NCBI GenBank assembly: GCA_964625855.1
Contig: CAZVFC010000003.1
Location: forward strand, 1 to 64,000
Length of the DNA stretch: 64,000 bases
From: JAPLUA01 sp964625855
GTDB lineage: Bacteria; Verrucomicrobiota; Verrucomicrobiia; Limisphaerales; UBA8199
Reading direction: 5' to 3'
Part shown: positions 9,501 to 16,954 of the stretch, one piece after another
Numbering within the stretch: the first letter of the stretch is position 1
Layout of the letters: each line of letters starts with the position of its first letter
Program-made: the position numbers and the translations under genes
Notes under the pieces: model-generated
Seen by the model: only the letters and a program-made list of their open reading frames with translations
What the model was told of the DNA's origin: nothing
Databases searched by the model: none

Positions 9501-10321
9501 GTCTTCTTGCCGTGCGGGCAGCTCCGAGGAATGACGGTGATCGTTGCCAGGGCGGCGGCGGCTTCGGCGCGAGACATTCCTTCGACCACCGGCTCGAGCG
9601 CCGCGGCGCATTTCCCTGCAAGCTCGTTCTGCGGCGCGAGCACCTCCAACCGCGGCAGCCAGCCTTCGCGCCAGTCGGCGATCCCGCGCAGCAGCCAGTC
9701 CAGCCACTGGTCCGGGTTGCTGGCATTGAACAGGTCGAGCTGGCGATTAAACCAGGCGGCCGGGTCCGGCCGCGTCTGCGCGTAGTGGTGCAGGCGCAGA
9801 ACCAGCGCGCGAATCGGCTTATCCCAGCCGCGGCCTTGCGCTTCGATGAGTTGCTGAACGGCTTCGGCCCCAGCGGTGCGCCCGGCGTAATGGTTCTGCA
9901 GCACGGCCTCGAGGGTCTCATTGGCCAGAAGCCGGGCCTCTTCTTCCGGCAGCACCGACAGTTGCGGATCAAGGGCGAGTTCGTAGAAATGCTGACGCAC
10001 CAGTCTCAGGCAGAAGCTGTGCAAGGTGCCGATGTGGGCGGTCTCAAACAGGGCAAGCTGCTCCTGCCAGCGCGGATTGCCCGGGTCCCGTCCCCGCTCG
10101 GCCTCCAACCGGACGCGGATGCGCTGCCTCATCTCGGCGGCTGCCGCGTCGGTGAAGGTCACCATGAGAATCTCCTCCAGCGAAGCGGGCGGCTTCTCCT
10201 CCAGCAGGCAACTCAGGCAGCGCTCCACCAGCGTGCGGGTCTTGCCCGTGCCGGCGCCCGCAACCACAAGGACGTTGCCCCGCGCCGCAATCGCCTGCCG
10301 TTGGGTGGAAGTTAAGCTCAT
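6539..10321 (-). CDS. addA: AddA-like UvrD-family helicase/nuclease
   Basis: This 1260-residue superfamily 1A helicase has Walker A VVAGAGTGKTRTLV near the N-terminus, motif II DEYQD, motif III-like VGDVKQSIYRFRLAEP, motif V MSIHQSKGLEFPVVVV and motif VI LLYVAMTRARDLLIL. The C-terminus carries a PD-(D/E)XK nuclease signature (GVADLIVVLPQELWLVDFKTDA). Length and layout match AddA of the AddAB double-strand-break repair enzyme. No AddB partner lies next to it, which is unusual; it may be elsewhere. The linker before the nuclease domain is encoded partly by a 14-bp tandem repeat (7166-7200). The start ATG at 10321 fits the family N-terminus (SLTSTQRQAI). Confidence 0.9.
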   Translation of the reverse strand: MSLTSTQRQAIAARGNVLVVAGAGTGKTRTLVERCLSCLLEEKPPASLEEILMVTFTDAAAAEMRQRIRVRLEAERGRDPGNPRWQEQLALFETAHIGTLHSFCLRLVRQHFYELALDPQLSVLPEEEARLLANETLEAVLQNHYAGRTAGAEAVQQLIEAQGRGWDKPIRALVLRLHHYAQTRPDPAAWFNRQLDLFNASNPDQWLDWLLRGIADWREGWLPRLEVLAPQNELAGKCAAALEPVVEGMSRAEAAAALATITVIPRSCPHGKKTAWVKPLEKFFGEAEFLLSVADTGAALTTDAAGGGVVPPDALAQDWNWVRSQMATLLQLVREFDEAFTEAKRELGVVDFHDIEQYTLRLLWDTGTDQPTPVARQWRDKLRFLFVDEYQDINAAQDKIIEALSREGAQANRFLVGDVKQSIYRFRLAEPRIFQRYAETWRDGRGRVIPLADNFRSREGILRFINALFAVIMRPEMGGLNYDAEAQLRFGATKERRGMSAAAKPAPCVELHLLTKGAARQPEESEAPADGQVPIAELDAAEKEARLVALRLRELRAAGHAVWDEGAQGFRPVRWSDMAVLLRSPAHKAESYAKAFDRLRVPLLVARSGFYESLEITDLLSLLQVLDNPIQDLPLLAVLHSPLVGLDLDELATIRLAVIKAPFWSALLQWEKTTHAELAGDANPSPAVRSTEAVSRLTQAGSQSANRTETLRKVSTFLKRFAHWRRMARQLSLSRCLEDVLAETHYAAWLLTQPRGDQRHANVQRLLALAQQFDQFQRQGLFRFLRFIEAQQVAETEPDVAPVTESDCVRLMSIHQSKGLEFPVVVVADLGKAFNESDLRAEVILDEEYGLCPQIKPPHVGSRYPSLPYWLARRRQHREMLGEELRLLYVAMTRARDLLILAGSVTEKKLDEVWRGGRTFDAAELTSARSYADWLGHWFSQKIGSQEGASQGDTTLLRWAIHDETKLMEPDADATPTEESVETRFTGDAAVWEKLQQRLAWVYPFTAATRQPAKTSVTALRRRAAELLDEEASPFPEAGRQRSEDGGQRTEVRDQKPRSPRGGAEETAARFHSAQHRPGATAADRGNAHHQFLEFVSLARTGSADELKAEAGRLQRAGVLTAEMTALLDFPGLAAFWQSNLGRQVRAQADSVRRELAFTARFAPNELGQLTGVPADPALEGEFVVVQGVADLIVVLPQELWLVDFKTDALAPGATADKLQAYAPQLKLYARALSRIYQRPVSQCWLYFLAARKGEPVDLQ
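7166..7200. repeat. 14-bp tandem repeat inside the addA-like gene
   Basis: The unit GACCTCTGTCCTCT occurs at 7166-7179 and, with one change, at 7180-7193, followed by a half copy. The unit is not a multiple of three, so successive copies are read in different frames. It encodes the RSEDGGQRTEVRDQ linker between the helicase and nuclease parts. It resembles a dispersed noncoding repeat that has been tolerated in a linker. Confidence 0.75.
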
Positions 10322-10444
10322 TTACGCGTGTCCGGTAGCTTGTGCCGGGCTGCAAAGCAGCGCAACCGCTAAACGCCGCTAAACGCCGGGGTTTCCCCTT
10401 CAACAGCCGGCGTTCTGGATGCGGATGGACGGTGAACGCGTATT

Positions 10445-11287
10445 CTACTCCTCCGCTTTCGCCAGAAGGCTCTCCACCAACTTCTCGGTGATGGCGCCCG
10501 GGTGCCCTTGATAGCGGACGACTCCTTTGGGATCCACCAGCATCACGCAGGGAACGCTCGTGACGCCCACGGCGGCGCCCAATTGAGCCTTCGGATCGAG
10601 CACGGTGACGAAGTCCATCCTCGGCTGGGTCATGGCCGCGACCTCCGCTTCGGATTCGGAAGTGACACCGACCACCACCAGCTTGCCGGCGAACTTCCTC
10701 TGCAACCGGTCCAGTGTCGGAATGTAGTTGCGACAGGGAATGCTCCACGGGGCCCAGAACGCCACCAACACCAATTTGCCCTCCAGCGCAGGCCTTTCTC
10801 CCAACCACTTGTCCCCCTTGATCGCCGGCGCCGGTTTTCCGATCAGCGAATTCTCTGAAACGGGATCGGCCAGGCTGGCTTCGGAGGTCATCCTCGCTCG
10901 CCGTGCGACCAGGGCGGCCTGATGGGCCTGGGCCGTCATGTTCGAGATTACCGATTCCCGGTAACGGAGGTGGTCGGCAGCTTGCTGCTTCTCGGCCAGG
11001 GCGGCCGCGGCCGGATCATAGTCAAAGCGCTTCTGGATTTCGGGTTCGAGGTATTTCAACTTCACACAGGTGAGGCCGGCTTCGTAAGTAAAGTAAACGT
11101 CGGTGGTGTTGTAGCTCAGAATGGTGACGTTTCTGTAAACTTGCGAACCGACCGCCAGCGAGTCCAGTTTCATCTGCCCAGCCGGCGCGGTCCAGGCCAG
11201 CAACAGCCAACTGACCACGAAAAGGCTTTTGGCTGCTCGGAAGCCGGCGGACGAAAACAAAAACTTCATAGCTCTCGAGGATAGCAT
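10445..11287 (-). CDS. Secreted TlpA/thioredoxin-fold protein with WSIPC active site
   Basis: The product is 280 residues, or 274 from Met7 at base 11269, which leaves a better signal peptide (SLFVVSWLLLAWTAPAG). Residues ~40-90 form an N-terminal region of unknown role and ~100-135 a charged helix. Residues ~145-280 are a thioredoxin-like domain of the TlpA/ResA/AhpC-TSA type. The redox motif, usually WCxxC, reads FWAPWSIPCRNY: the first cysteine is Ser182 and only Cys185 remains. A normal two-cysteine disulfide exchange is therefore not possible there, although a Cys follows the cis-Pro loop (SVPCVML). It may be a peroxiredoxin-like or chaperone-type relative. Its gene lies upstream of the addA-like gene on the same strand, about 120 bases apart. 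Confidence 0.82.
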   Translation of the reverse strand: MLSSRAMKFLFSSAGFRAAKSLFVVSWLLLAWTAPAGQMKLDSLAVGSQVYRNVTILSYNTTDVYFTYEAGLTCVKLKYLEPEIQKRFDYDPAAAALAEKQQAADHLRYRESVISNMTAQAHQAALVARRARMTSEASLADPVSENSLIGKPAPAIKGDKWLGERPALEGKLVLVAFWAPWSIPCRNYIPTLDRLQRKFAGKLVVVGVTSESEAEVAAMTQPRMDFVTVLDPKAQLGAAVGVTSVPCVMLVDPKGVVRYQGHPGAITEKLVESLLAKAEE

Positions 11288-11790
11288 CCCTCACTTAACC
11301 CATCGGAGCAACTCAGTGAAAGCCGGGAGATTGCCCCCGGGAATCCTCCGCGAGAGCCGACCGACGGACACGAGCGCCACGAGGTCTGTCAATTCTGAGT
11401 ACGTGAATGGTCGGACGGGTGGCCAAACGAGCAGCGAACGGGGAAAAGGTCCGTGCTGGACTGGCCATCGTCCGACCTGCCTCGTCGGGTTGGTCTTCCT
11501 CGGGCAACATGACAGTGATGGCCCGGGCCGGGGCGTCTATGTCTAACGGGCCCTATGTGGCGACCAGCTTGAAGAGACAGCCTGGGTACGAGTCGGAGCT
11601 GCGCACGTAGAGCGCTTGACATCACCGCTTCCATTGGGCAGCATCCGACTATGATGGGTGGAACCCAAAGACACTTCCCCCTTACTCGGGCAGCCCTCAG
11701 TACCTGGGGGCACGCCAGAAGGCGAATTTTTAAGTGATTCTTTTGAAGACTGCTGCTTGGACGGGTTGGCTTCTGCAAAGGAGCCGCAGG
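11288..11790. other. Non-coding stretch upstream of the cytochrome-like gene
   Basis: About 500 bases between divergent genes. Short open frames exist on both strands, but none shows a recognisable domain, signal or ribosome site. The promoters of the flanking genes should lie here. A good AAAGGAG ribosome site sits eight bases before the ATG at 11791. Confidence 0.4.
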
Positions 11791-14097
11791 ATGCTGTTTG
11801 CGCTAATCGCCGTTTGTGCTTGTCCCGCCCTCGTTCAGGCCTTGGCACCGGCACCGGAGGATCCGGTATACCGTCAACGCGTTGAATCCGACTGGGCCAG
11901 CCAGGAAAAACGATGGGAACGAACGCCGCAAGATGCGGCCGCCTTGCGCGCCGCTCTGAAACGACTGGAGGCCCTAATGGCCGAGGAAAAGCATGGCGCC
12001 CGCTTTCCCAGGCACTTCATCTTGCAGGCTGACGCGTTGGTCCGAAATGCCAAGGAAATGGAGAGCTGGCAGCCATCGGAAAGGCTCGAGCGTTACCACC
12101 AGGTGCGCTGGCTCTGCCGGCAGGTGACGCTGTCCCATCCCGCGGTCGGTGCTCAACCACTGGTTTTCCTGAAACGAAAGCGGTTCATCTGCCAGATGTT
12201 GCATGAGTACCTGGGATACTATTACGACTATGCCGGCATCGAAGGCGGCGGCGTCTGTCTTCTCCCACAGCCGGGGCAGTCTTTCGACACTGTTGATCTG
12301 ATCAAAGCGCGGCTGCCCAGAGGCAACTTCACTACCCTGGCGATATCCTATGACGGCGGCACGCTGTATTTTGCGTTTGCCGCGCGCGCCGAGCAAAAGC
12401 CGGATTTCTACTCGCCCAACCGCCGGGCCTTCCAACTCTTTGAAATGAAAGCGGACGGGGCCGCTCTGCGGCAGCTCACGGACGGGACCGATGACAACTT
12501 TGACCCTTGCCCGCTGCCCGAAGGCACGCTGGCATTCATTTCGAGCCGTCGCGGCGGCTTTGGCCGATGTCATAATCCCTGGGAACCGCTTCCCACTTAC
12601 ACCTTGCACAAACTGGACACGACCACGGGCGCCATCATTTGCCTGTCGTTTCATGAAACCAACGAATGGCACCCCTTTGTGACCGCCGACGGCCGGATTG
12701 TCTATACCCGATGGGATTATGTGGATCGCTCGGCAGCGAACTTCCACGGGCTGTGGCTAACCAACCCCGACGGCACGGGGACAATGAGCCTCTTTGGCAA
12801 TTACACCACGCGCATTAATGCCTGTTACCAGCCGCGGCCAGTCCCAGGCTCGCATAAGATTGCTCTTATCGCCGGCGCTCATCACGCCGACGTTGGGGGA
12901 TCGCTGGTGTTGCTGGACCCCTGGCGCGCCCGATTGGACCCCGAATCAGGCGAAGACTCGTTGGATGCTATCGAGAGGCTCACGCCGGAAATCTGCTTTC
13001 CAGAGGCATCCGGCTGGCCGGCGAGTTACTTCCACAGCCCCTGGCCCCTGTCTGAAGACCGCTACCTGGTCTCCTTCAGCTTCGAGCCGCTGCCGGGGAT
13101 GGGGCCGAAGGAGAATCGCGATTCCCGCACCGGTCTTTACTACTTCGACCGTTGGGGGAACCTGGAGTTGCTGTACGATGATCCGGCCATCTCCTGCATG
13201 TACCCGATACCCTTGCGCGCCCGCGCCAAACCGCCCGTCATACCCGCGATCGCCGATTCCAGCCTCGGCGATGAAGGTGAACTCGTGCTGGCCGACGTGA
13301 ATCAGAGCCTGGCACCGCTTCCGCCCACTCGAAAAGTGGCGCAATTAAGAGTCTTCCAGGTCCTGCCCAAAACCGCGAGTCACGTGGCAAATCAACCGCG
13401 CATCGGCTACGCGAACGCCGAAAGCGCCCGCATGTTCCTGGGTTCCGTTCCGGTGGAGGAAGACGGTTCGGCCTATTTCCGCGCACCCGCCCGCAAACCT
13501 CTATACCTGCAAGCCGTTGATGCCGACGGGCGGGCGGTTCAAGGAATGCGCAGCGTTCTCTACCTGCAACCGGGCGAACGGCGCGGTTGCGTTGGATGCC
13601 ATGAGCCGACCGCCGCTTCACCTGACCACCGGAAGACGTTAAGCCACGCGCAGCCGCCAGCCCGCATACAGCCCGGTCCCGACGGCAGCCATCCCATGAG
13701 CTACATGCGCCTCATTCAACCCATTCTGAACAGTCGCTGTGTCTCCTGCCATTCCGACGCCAATCCAAACACCAAGGTCCGCCTCACCTCGGCCCCGGCG
13801 GAACCCTTCGTGGAATCCTACCGCAGCCTTCGTCCCTACATTCGCTGGCACGAGTGGGGTGACCACAGCATCAGCCAGATCGCCACGCGCCCGGGACACA
13901 TGGGCGCCGACGAAAGCAGGCTTGTCCCCATCCTTTCAGACTCCAACCATGGGTCGAAGATCGCATTAACCACCGCGGAGAAACAGGCTATCTACCTGTG
14001 GCTGGACGCCAACGCCCCCTTCTATGGCGTTTATCTGCCGGAAGAACAACTGGCCCAACGCAAGGGCGAAGCCATCGCCCCGCCGGTCCTCCAGTGA
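11791..14097 (+). CDS. Hydrazine-synthase-alpha-like propeller protein with two CXXCH motifs
   Basis: The ATG at 11791 follows AAAGGAG and gives 768 residues with the signal MLFALIAVCACPALVQA; an in-frame GTG lies 57 bases upstream. The middle is a TolB/PD40-like beta-propeller (ISYDGGTLYFAFAAR, LTDGTDDNFDPCPLPEG, AFISSRRGGFGRCH). The segment ARMFLGSVPVEEDGSAYFR and the following QAVDADGRAVQGMRS resemble the middle domain of hydrazine synthase subunit alpha. Two heme-c motifs follow: CVGCHEP near residue 610 and CVSCHSD near 665. The family occurs widely in Planctomycetota and Verrucomicrobiota that lack anammox. A periplasmic electron-transfer or oxidase role is likely; hydrazine synthesis is not implied because the beta and gamma subunits are absent. 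Confidence 0.82.
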   Translation: MLFALIAVCACPALVQALAPAPEDPVYRQRVESDWASQEKRWERTPQDAAALRAALKRLEALMAEEKHGARFPRHFILQADALVRNAKEMESWQPSERLERYHQVRWLCRQVTLSHPAVGAQPLVFLKRKRFICQMLHEYLGYYYDYAGIEGGGVCLLPQPGQSFDTVDLIKARLPRGNFTTLAISYDGGTLYFAFAARAEQKPDFYSPNRRAFQLFEMKADGAALRQLTDGTDDNFDPCPLPEGTLAFISSRRGGFGRCHNPWEPLPTYTLHKLDTTTGAIICLSFHETNEWHPFVTADGRIVYTRWDYVDRSAANFHGLWLTNPDGTGTMSLFGNYTTRINACYQPRPVPGSHKIALIAGAHHADVGGSLVLLDPWRARLDPESGEDSLDAIERLTPEICFPEASGWPASYFHSPWPLSEDRYLVSFSFEPLPGMGPKENRDSRTGLYYFDRWGNLELLYDDPAISCMYPIPLRARAKPPVIPAIADSSLGDEGELVLADVNQSLAPLPPTRKVAQLRVFQVLPKTASHVANQPRIGYANAESARMFLGSVPVEEDGSAYFRAPARKPLYLQAVDADGRAVQGMRSVLYLQPGERRGCVGCHEPTAASPDHRKTLSHAQPPARIQPGPDGSHPMSYMRLIQPILNSRCVSCHSDANPNTKVRLTSAPAEPFVESYRSLRPYIRWHEWGDHSISQIATRPGHMGADESRLVPILSDSNHGSKIALTTAEKQAIYLWLDANAPFYGVYLPEEQLAQRKGEAIAPPVLQ

Positions 14098-14396
14098 CCG
14101 TTCCGGCACCCTGATAGCGCCGCTGGAATTGGCATTGCGCACACGGGCCGGCATTTGGTAGCGTAAAGTCGTGAAATGGGATCCGTTTTGCGACGGCCCC
14201 GCGTTGGAGAGTATCCCCTGCCGGGCAAAAGTCGCGCAGCTTGACCGACTGGTTAGAAACCAGACCCGGGCCTGTTTCCGCGCTCTTCGCCGGGGCTCCC
14301 ACCCCGCTTCCGAAGGATAACGCGGCCCCGTCAGTGCCAGTTTGCCAAAGGAATTTATCGAGATGGCGGCCTCTTCCGGCCGCACACACCAAGAAT
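14098..14396. other. Intergenic stretch before the GNAT gene
   Basis: Some 300 bases hold no recognisable gene. An open frame runs upstream of the GNAT start, but it has no domain content. No clear terminator was seen. Confidence 0.35.
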
Positions 14397-14909
14397 ATGC
14401 CCCGCCGACCGTCAGTTGAGATCAGAGAAATGCAGGTGGACGACATCCCAGCCGTAGTAGAGCTGGGCAACACGCTGTTCACTGCCGAAACCTCCCCCAC
14501 CCTTTACCGCTGTTGGGAAGAAGCCGAAGTGCTTCAGATTTACACCTCTTACAAGGACACCTGCCTGGTGGCGACCCATGACGATAGGGTCGTCGGGTTT
14601 GCGCTGGGCACCTTGCTGGAAAAGCCCGGCAGCTCATGGCTGTACGGGTGGCTGGACTGGCTCGGAGTGGACCCCGCCTTCAAACGGCGGCGCGTCGCCA
14701 AACGGCTCACCCGGCAGGTCTTGGAACGATTCGTCGAGAAGGGAGTCCGCATCATGCTGGTGGACACCTACGAGGGCAACCGCAGCGCCGTTGCCTTCTT
14801 CCGCAAGTTCGGGTTTGGACAGGGCATCCGGCACATTTACATGTCGCTAAACCTGGACAACCATCCCAAGGCAATCGAACGGAAGTTCCTCTACGACCCG
14901 GTGGATTGA
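14397..14909 (+). CDS. GNAT-family N-acetyltransferase
   Basis: From the ATG at 14397 the product is 170 residues, the normal size for a single GNAT domain. It opens with VEIREMQVDDIPAVVELGNTLF, the usual first strand and helix. Motif A, which binds acetyl-CoA pyrophosphate, is seen in LGVDPAFKRRRVAKRLTRQV (R-x-x-G/A-type turn), followed by MLVDTYEGNRSAVAFFRKFG, the typical C-terminal GNAT pattern. The acceptor is unknown; the RimI-like layout suggests a protein or small amine. The stop is one base before the M23 peptidase start, so the two are co-transcribed. Confidence 0.85.
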   Translation: MPRRPSVEIREMQVDDIPAVVELGNTLFTAETSPTLYRCWEEAEVLQIYTSYKDTCLVATHDDRVVGFALGTLLEKPGSSWLYGWLDWLGVDPAFKRRRVAKRLTRQVLERFVEKGVRIMLVDTYEGNRSAVAFFRKFGFGQGIRHIYMSLNLDNHPKAIERKFLYDPVD

Positions 14910-14910
14910 C

Positions 14911-15537
14911 ATGTTTCAGCTCCTGTTCCCCCAATACAAAGCTCGCCGGTGGGTCTATCTGCCCCTGGGAACCCTTGCGTTGGGGGAGCAGCGTCCCGGC
15001 AGGCCCAACCCACTGCTGGAGCCGTCCTATTGCCAACACTGGGTCCGCCGCCTGCATCGGCGCTATCACGCCACTTGTTCCTACGGTGGCTGGTTCGAAG
15101 ATCGTTCCACGTTGTGGCAGGGGCACTACATGCAACCCAACATGGCCTTCCATCTGGGCGTGGATTTCAACGTTCCCGAAAAATCCCGCGTCTATAGCCC
15201 GGCGGACGCGCTGGTGGTGGAAACCTGGCACGACGAGGACAGCCGGGGCGGCTGGGGTGGGCGGATTGCGCTGGAGCTGAAGCCGCGGCTGGTCCTGCTG
15301 CTGGCCCACCTGGGTAAGATTCGAGTGCGCCCCGGAAGCCGCGTCCGCGCCGGCCAGCTCCTCGGTAACGTAGGCGGTCCGACCAACAACGGTAACTGGT
15401 TCCCCCATTTGCACGCGCAGATGGTCCGTGGCCGCTTCGCCGCTGTGGATGGTTACGGGACTTTCTCGGTCGGAAACCAGCGCAAGTTCCCTGATCCGTT
15501 CAGGTTCTGGCCGCCGCAGTTTGAATACACCCGTTAG
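14911..15537 (+). CDS. M23-family (LytM-like) peptidase-domain protein
   Basis: The 208-residue product carries the M23 fold from about residue 75. Zinc ligands are visible in FHLGVDFNVP (HxxxD type) and in the closing FPHLHAQ (HxH) motif, with the usual AGQLLGNVGG glycine-rich turn between. Members cut peptidoglycan cross-links or act as regulators of amidases. No signal peptide is evident at the N-terminus (MFQLLFPQYKARRW), which is unusual for a wall enzyme and could mean a cytoplasmic or non-classically placed protein. It is the second gene after the acetyltransferase. Confidence 0.85.
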   Translation: MFQLLFPQYKARRWVYLPLGTLALGEQRPGRPNPLLEPSYCQHWVRRLHRRYHATCSYGGWFEDRSTLWQGHYMQPNMAFHLGVDFNVPEKSRVYSPADALVVETWHDEDSRGGWGGRIALELKPRLVLLLAHLGKIRVRPGSRVRAGQLLGNVGGPTNNGNWFPHLHAQMVRGRFAAVDGYGTFSVGNQRKFPDPFRFWPPQFEYTR

Positions 15538-15800
15538 ACTCCGGCCTGGCCGCCTCGCATTGCCAAGAGCGCAGCGTTTATGAGAAATGCCTCGCGGTAC
15601 TGCAGCCGCCTCTCCCGCTCTTCGGGCCGTGCATCTCTTGTATCCGGCGTGCGGATGGTTTTCGCAACGCTCAGAACCCGCCAGATGCCCGGGACGTGCG
15701 TGTTTCGATTTCGCCGCGGGGTGGCGAGAGGTAGGGCAAAGTGATCAGTAATCAACAAACGGTGATCCGTGATCCGTGACCGCAAAGTACGACGACTTGC
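15538..15800. other. Intergenic stretch with short direct repeats
   Basis: No gene is supported. Near 15738-15780 there are short near-repeats of GTGATC and GTGATCCGTGATCCGTGA, similar to dispersed simple repeats common in this group. A minus-strand frame here reads ITDHRLLITDH, which is the translated repeat rather than a protein. Confidence 0.4.
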
Positions 15801-15819
15801 TACGGGGGGGAGTTTCAAA

Positions 15820-16020
15820 GAAGAGCGGTTGAATCAGAATGCGCGCGAGGTTTCTCGTGCGGTCTTTAGGGTGTCGAGCGCGTGTCCCATGGAGGAAGCG
15901 TATTCGCTGACAGATCAGTTCCGCCGCGTGGCGCGGTGCGTCGAAGCGCGGATCTCCGGAGCGTGGGGCACCCGCACGCCTGAGGAGTTCTTCGGATCTA
16001 CTCGATCCTGCGGTCCTTAA
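15820..16020 (+). pseudogene. Remnant of a four-helix-bundle (S23/IVP-like) protein
   Basis: The frame reads AREVSRAVFRVSSACPMEEA, then YSLTDQFRRVARCVEARISG and AWGTRTPEEF before a stop. This follows the pattern of four-helix-bundle proteins related to 23S intervening-sequence products (EERYSLTDQIRRSSRSV, IAEAWGKRRYE). The usual protein is about 120 residues; here the second half is lost and several consensus residues are changed. The end overlaps the 3' end of the DUF6807 gene on the other strand. It looks like a decayed copy. Confidence 0.5.
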
Positions 16021-16933
16021 GAAAAGATTCGTATAGCAAGACCGGCTGCGCCCCGTTTCCTTGATGGATCGCAGCCCCGAACCGCAACCGGAAGCTGTCC
16101 CCGCGCCTCACCGTGACAGCGCTCCTGTCACCTTGCTTCATCGCCTGACGACCGAACGGGTTGGCGACCATCAAGCCGTAGTCGCGATTATGCCACCAAC
16201 TGGGTCGAAAGTTTGCCGGGTCGGGCATGATCATAATGCCAAGTTGCCTGCCGTCCACCGAACCTGAGCAATCGCACCATTCGGCGGATTGTCCCCAGGT
16301 GTGATTCGCGGTTTTCTGACCCCTGCTGCTGGTAATGAGGCCACCGTCTTTCTCTGTGATGCCCGTGGCGATACGCACCCCGAACCCCATTTCCTCTTGG
16401 TCGCCAAAGGTGATGCCACCAGAGTCCGCCAGAAAGGTCGCGTCCCAAATCAGCATCCATGCGTTGGTGAGATCGGCCAGCGTGAGGCGACTTGTTACTG
16501 TGCACACCGGGGCGCCGTTGGTCGCCAGCAATCGGCACTCCGTGGCAAAGGTGAGCCGCCCGCCCGCCGCATTGGGCGCTGCGGCAAAGCGGACGTGCTC
16601 GATGCGTGCTTTGTTGCGCCAGAAATCCTGGCCGTTGATGTCACCAAAGGCCAGCCACAGGCCCGGATGCATTGTGTCGTGGTCGGTGGCATCCTGGCCG
16701 GCCACAGGCGGATGGTTGCGAGTCACTTTATACCCACCCGGAGCGCGGAGGTTGGCGAAGTAGGGACGGAGGATCCGGCCGTCTTTGAAGACAAACTCAG
16801 CGACAGGCTGTCCCTCACAGGTGATGAACAGACGATCCGGAACTTGCCGCACAGCGAACTGACCCGCCTCCGCCAGGACAACACCCAGGCACTGAAAGAG
16901 GACCACCCCGCCGAATAGTCTTGCTGTTCTCAT
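15998..16933 (-). CDS. Secreted DUF6807 (PmoA-like) family protein
   Basis: The 311-residue product has a signal peptide (VVLFQCLGVVLAEA). Its body (YFANLRAPGGYKVTRNHPPV, DHDTMHPGLWLAFGDINGQDFW, GDQEEMGFGVRIA) matches the DUF6807 family, often labelled methane oxygenase PmoA although it is unrelated to the membrane monooxygenase. Members sit beside Gfo/Idh/MocA oxidoreductases in carbohydrate-use loci of Verrucomicrobiota and Planctomycetota. Conserved HPxLW and late GLMVANPFGR segments are visible. It follows the Gfo/Idh/MocA gene by 21 bases, so it is the last gene of a four-gene unit. Its reaction is not established. Confidence 0.85.
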   Translation of the reverse strand: MRTARLFGGVVLFQCLGVVLAEAGQFAVRQVPDRLFITCEGQPVAEFVFKDGRILRPYFANLRAPGGYKVTRNHPPVAGQDATDHDTMHPGLWLAFGDINGQDFWRNKARIEHVRFAAAPNAAGGRLTFATECRLLATNGAPVCTVTSRLTLADLTNAWMLIWDATFLADSGGITFGDQEEMGFGVRIATGITEKDGGLITSSRGQKTANHTWGQSAEWCDCSGSVDGRQLGIMIMPDPANFRPSWWHNRDYGLMVANPFGRQAMKQGDRSAVTVRRGDSFRLRFGAAIHQGNGAQPVLLYESFLKDRRIE

Positions 16934-16954
16934 AATCGAACCAGACTGCCGTCC

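Noticed and set aside
8402..10315. 637-codon open frame antisense to the addA-like gene
   Set aside because: Long antisense frames are common in GC-rich genes; the helicase motifs on the minus strand are complete and the plus frame has no domain.
11791..14097. Anammox hydrazine synthase
   Set aside because: Only the alpha-like middle domain resembles it; beta and gamma subunits and other anammox genes are absent.
15534..15818. 94-codon minus frame with an ITDHRLLITDH run
   Set aside because: The run is the translation of short direct DNA repeats; no family match is apparent.
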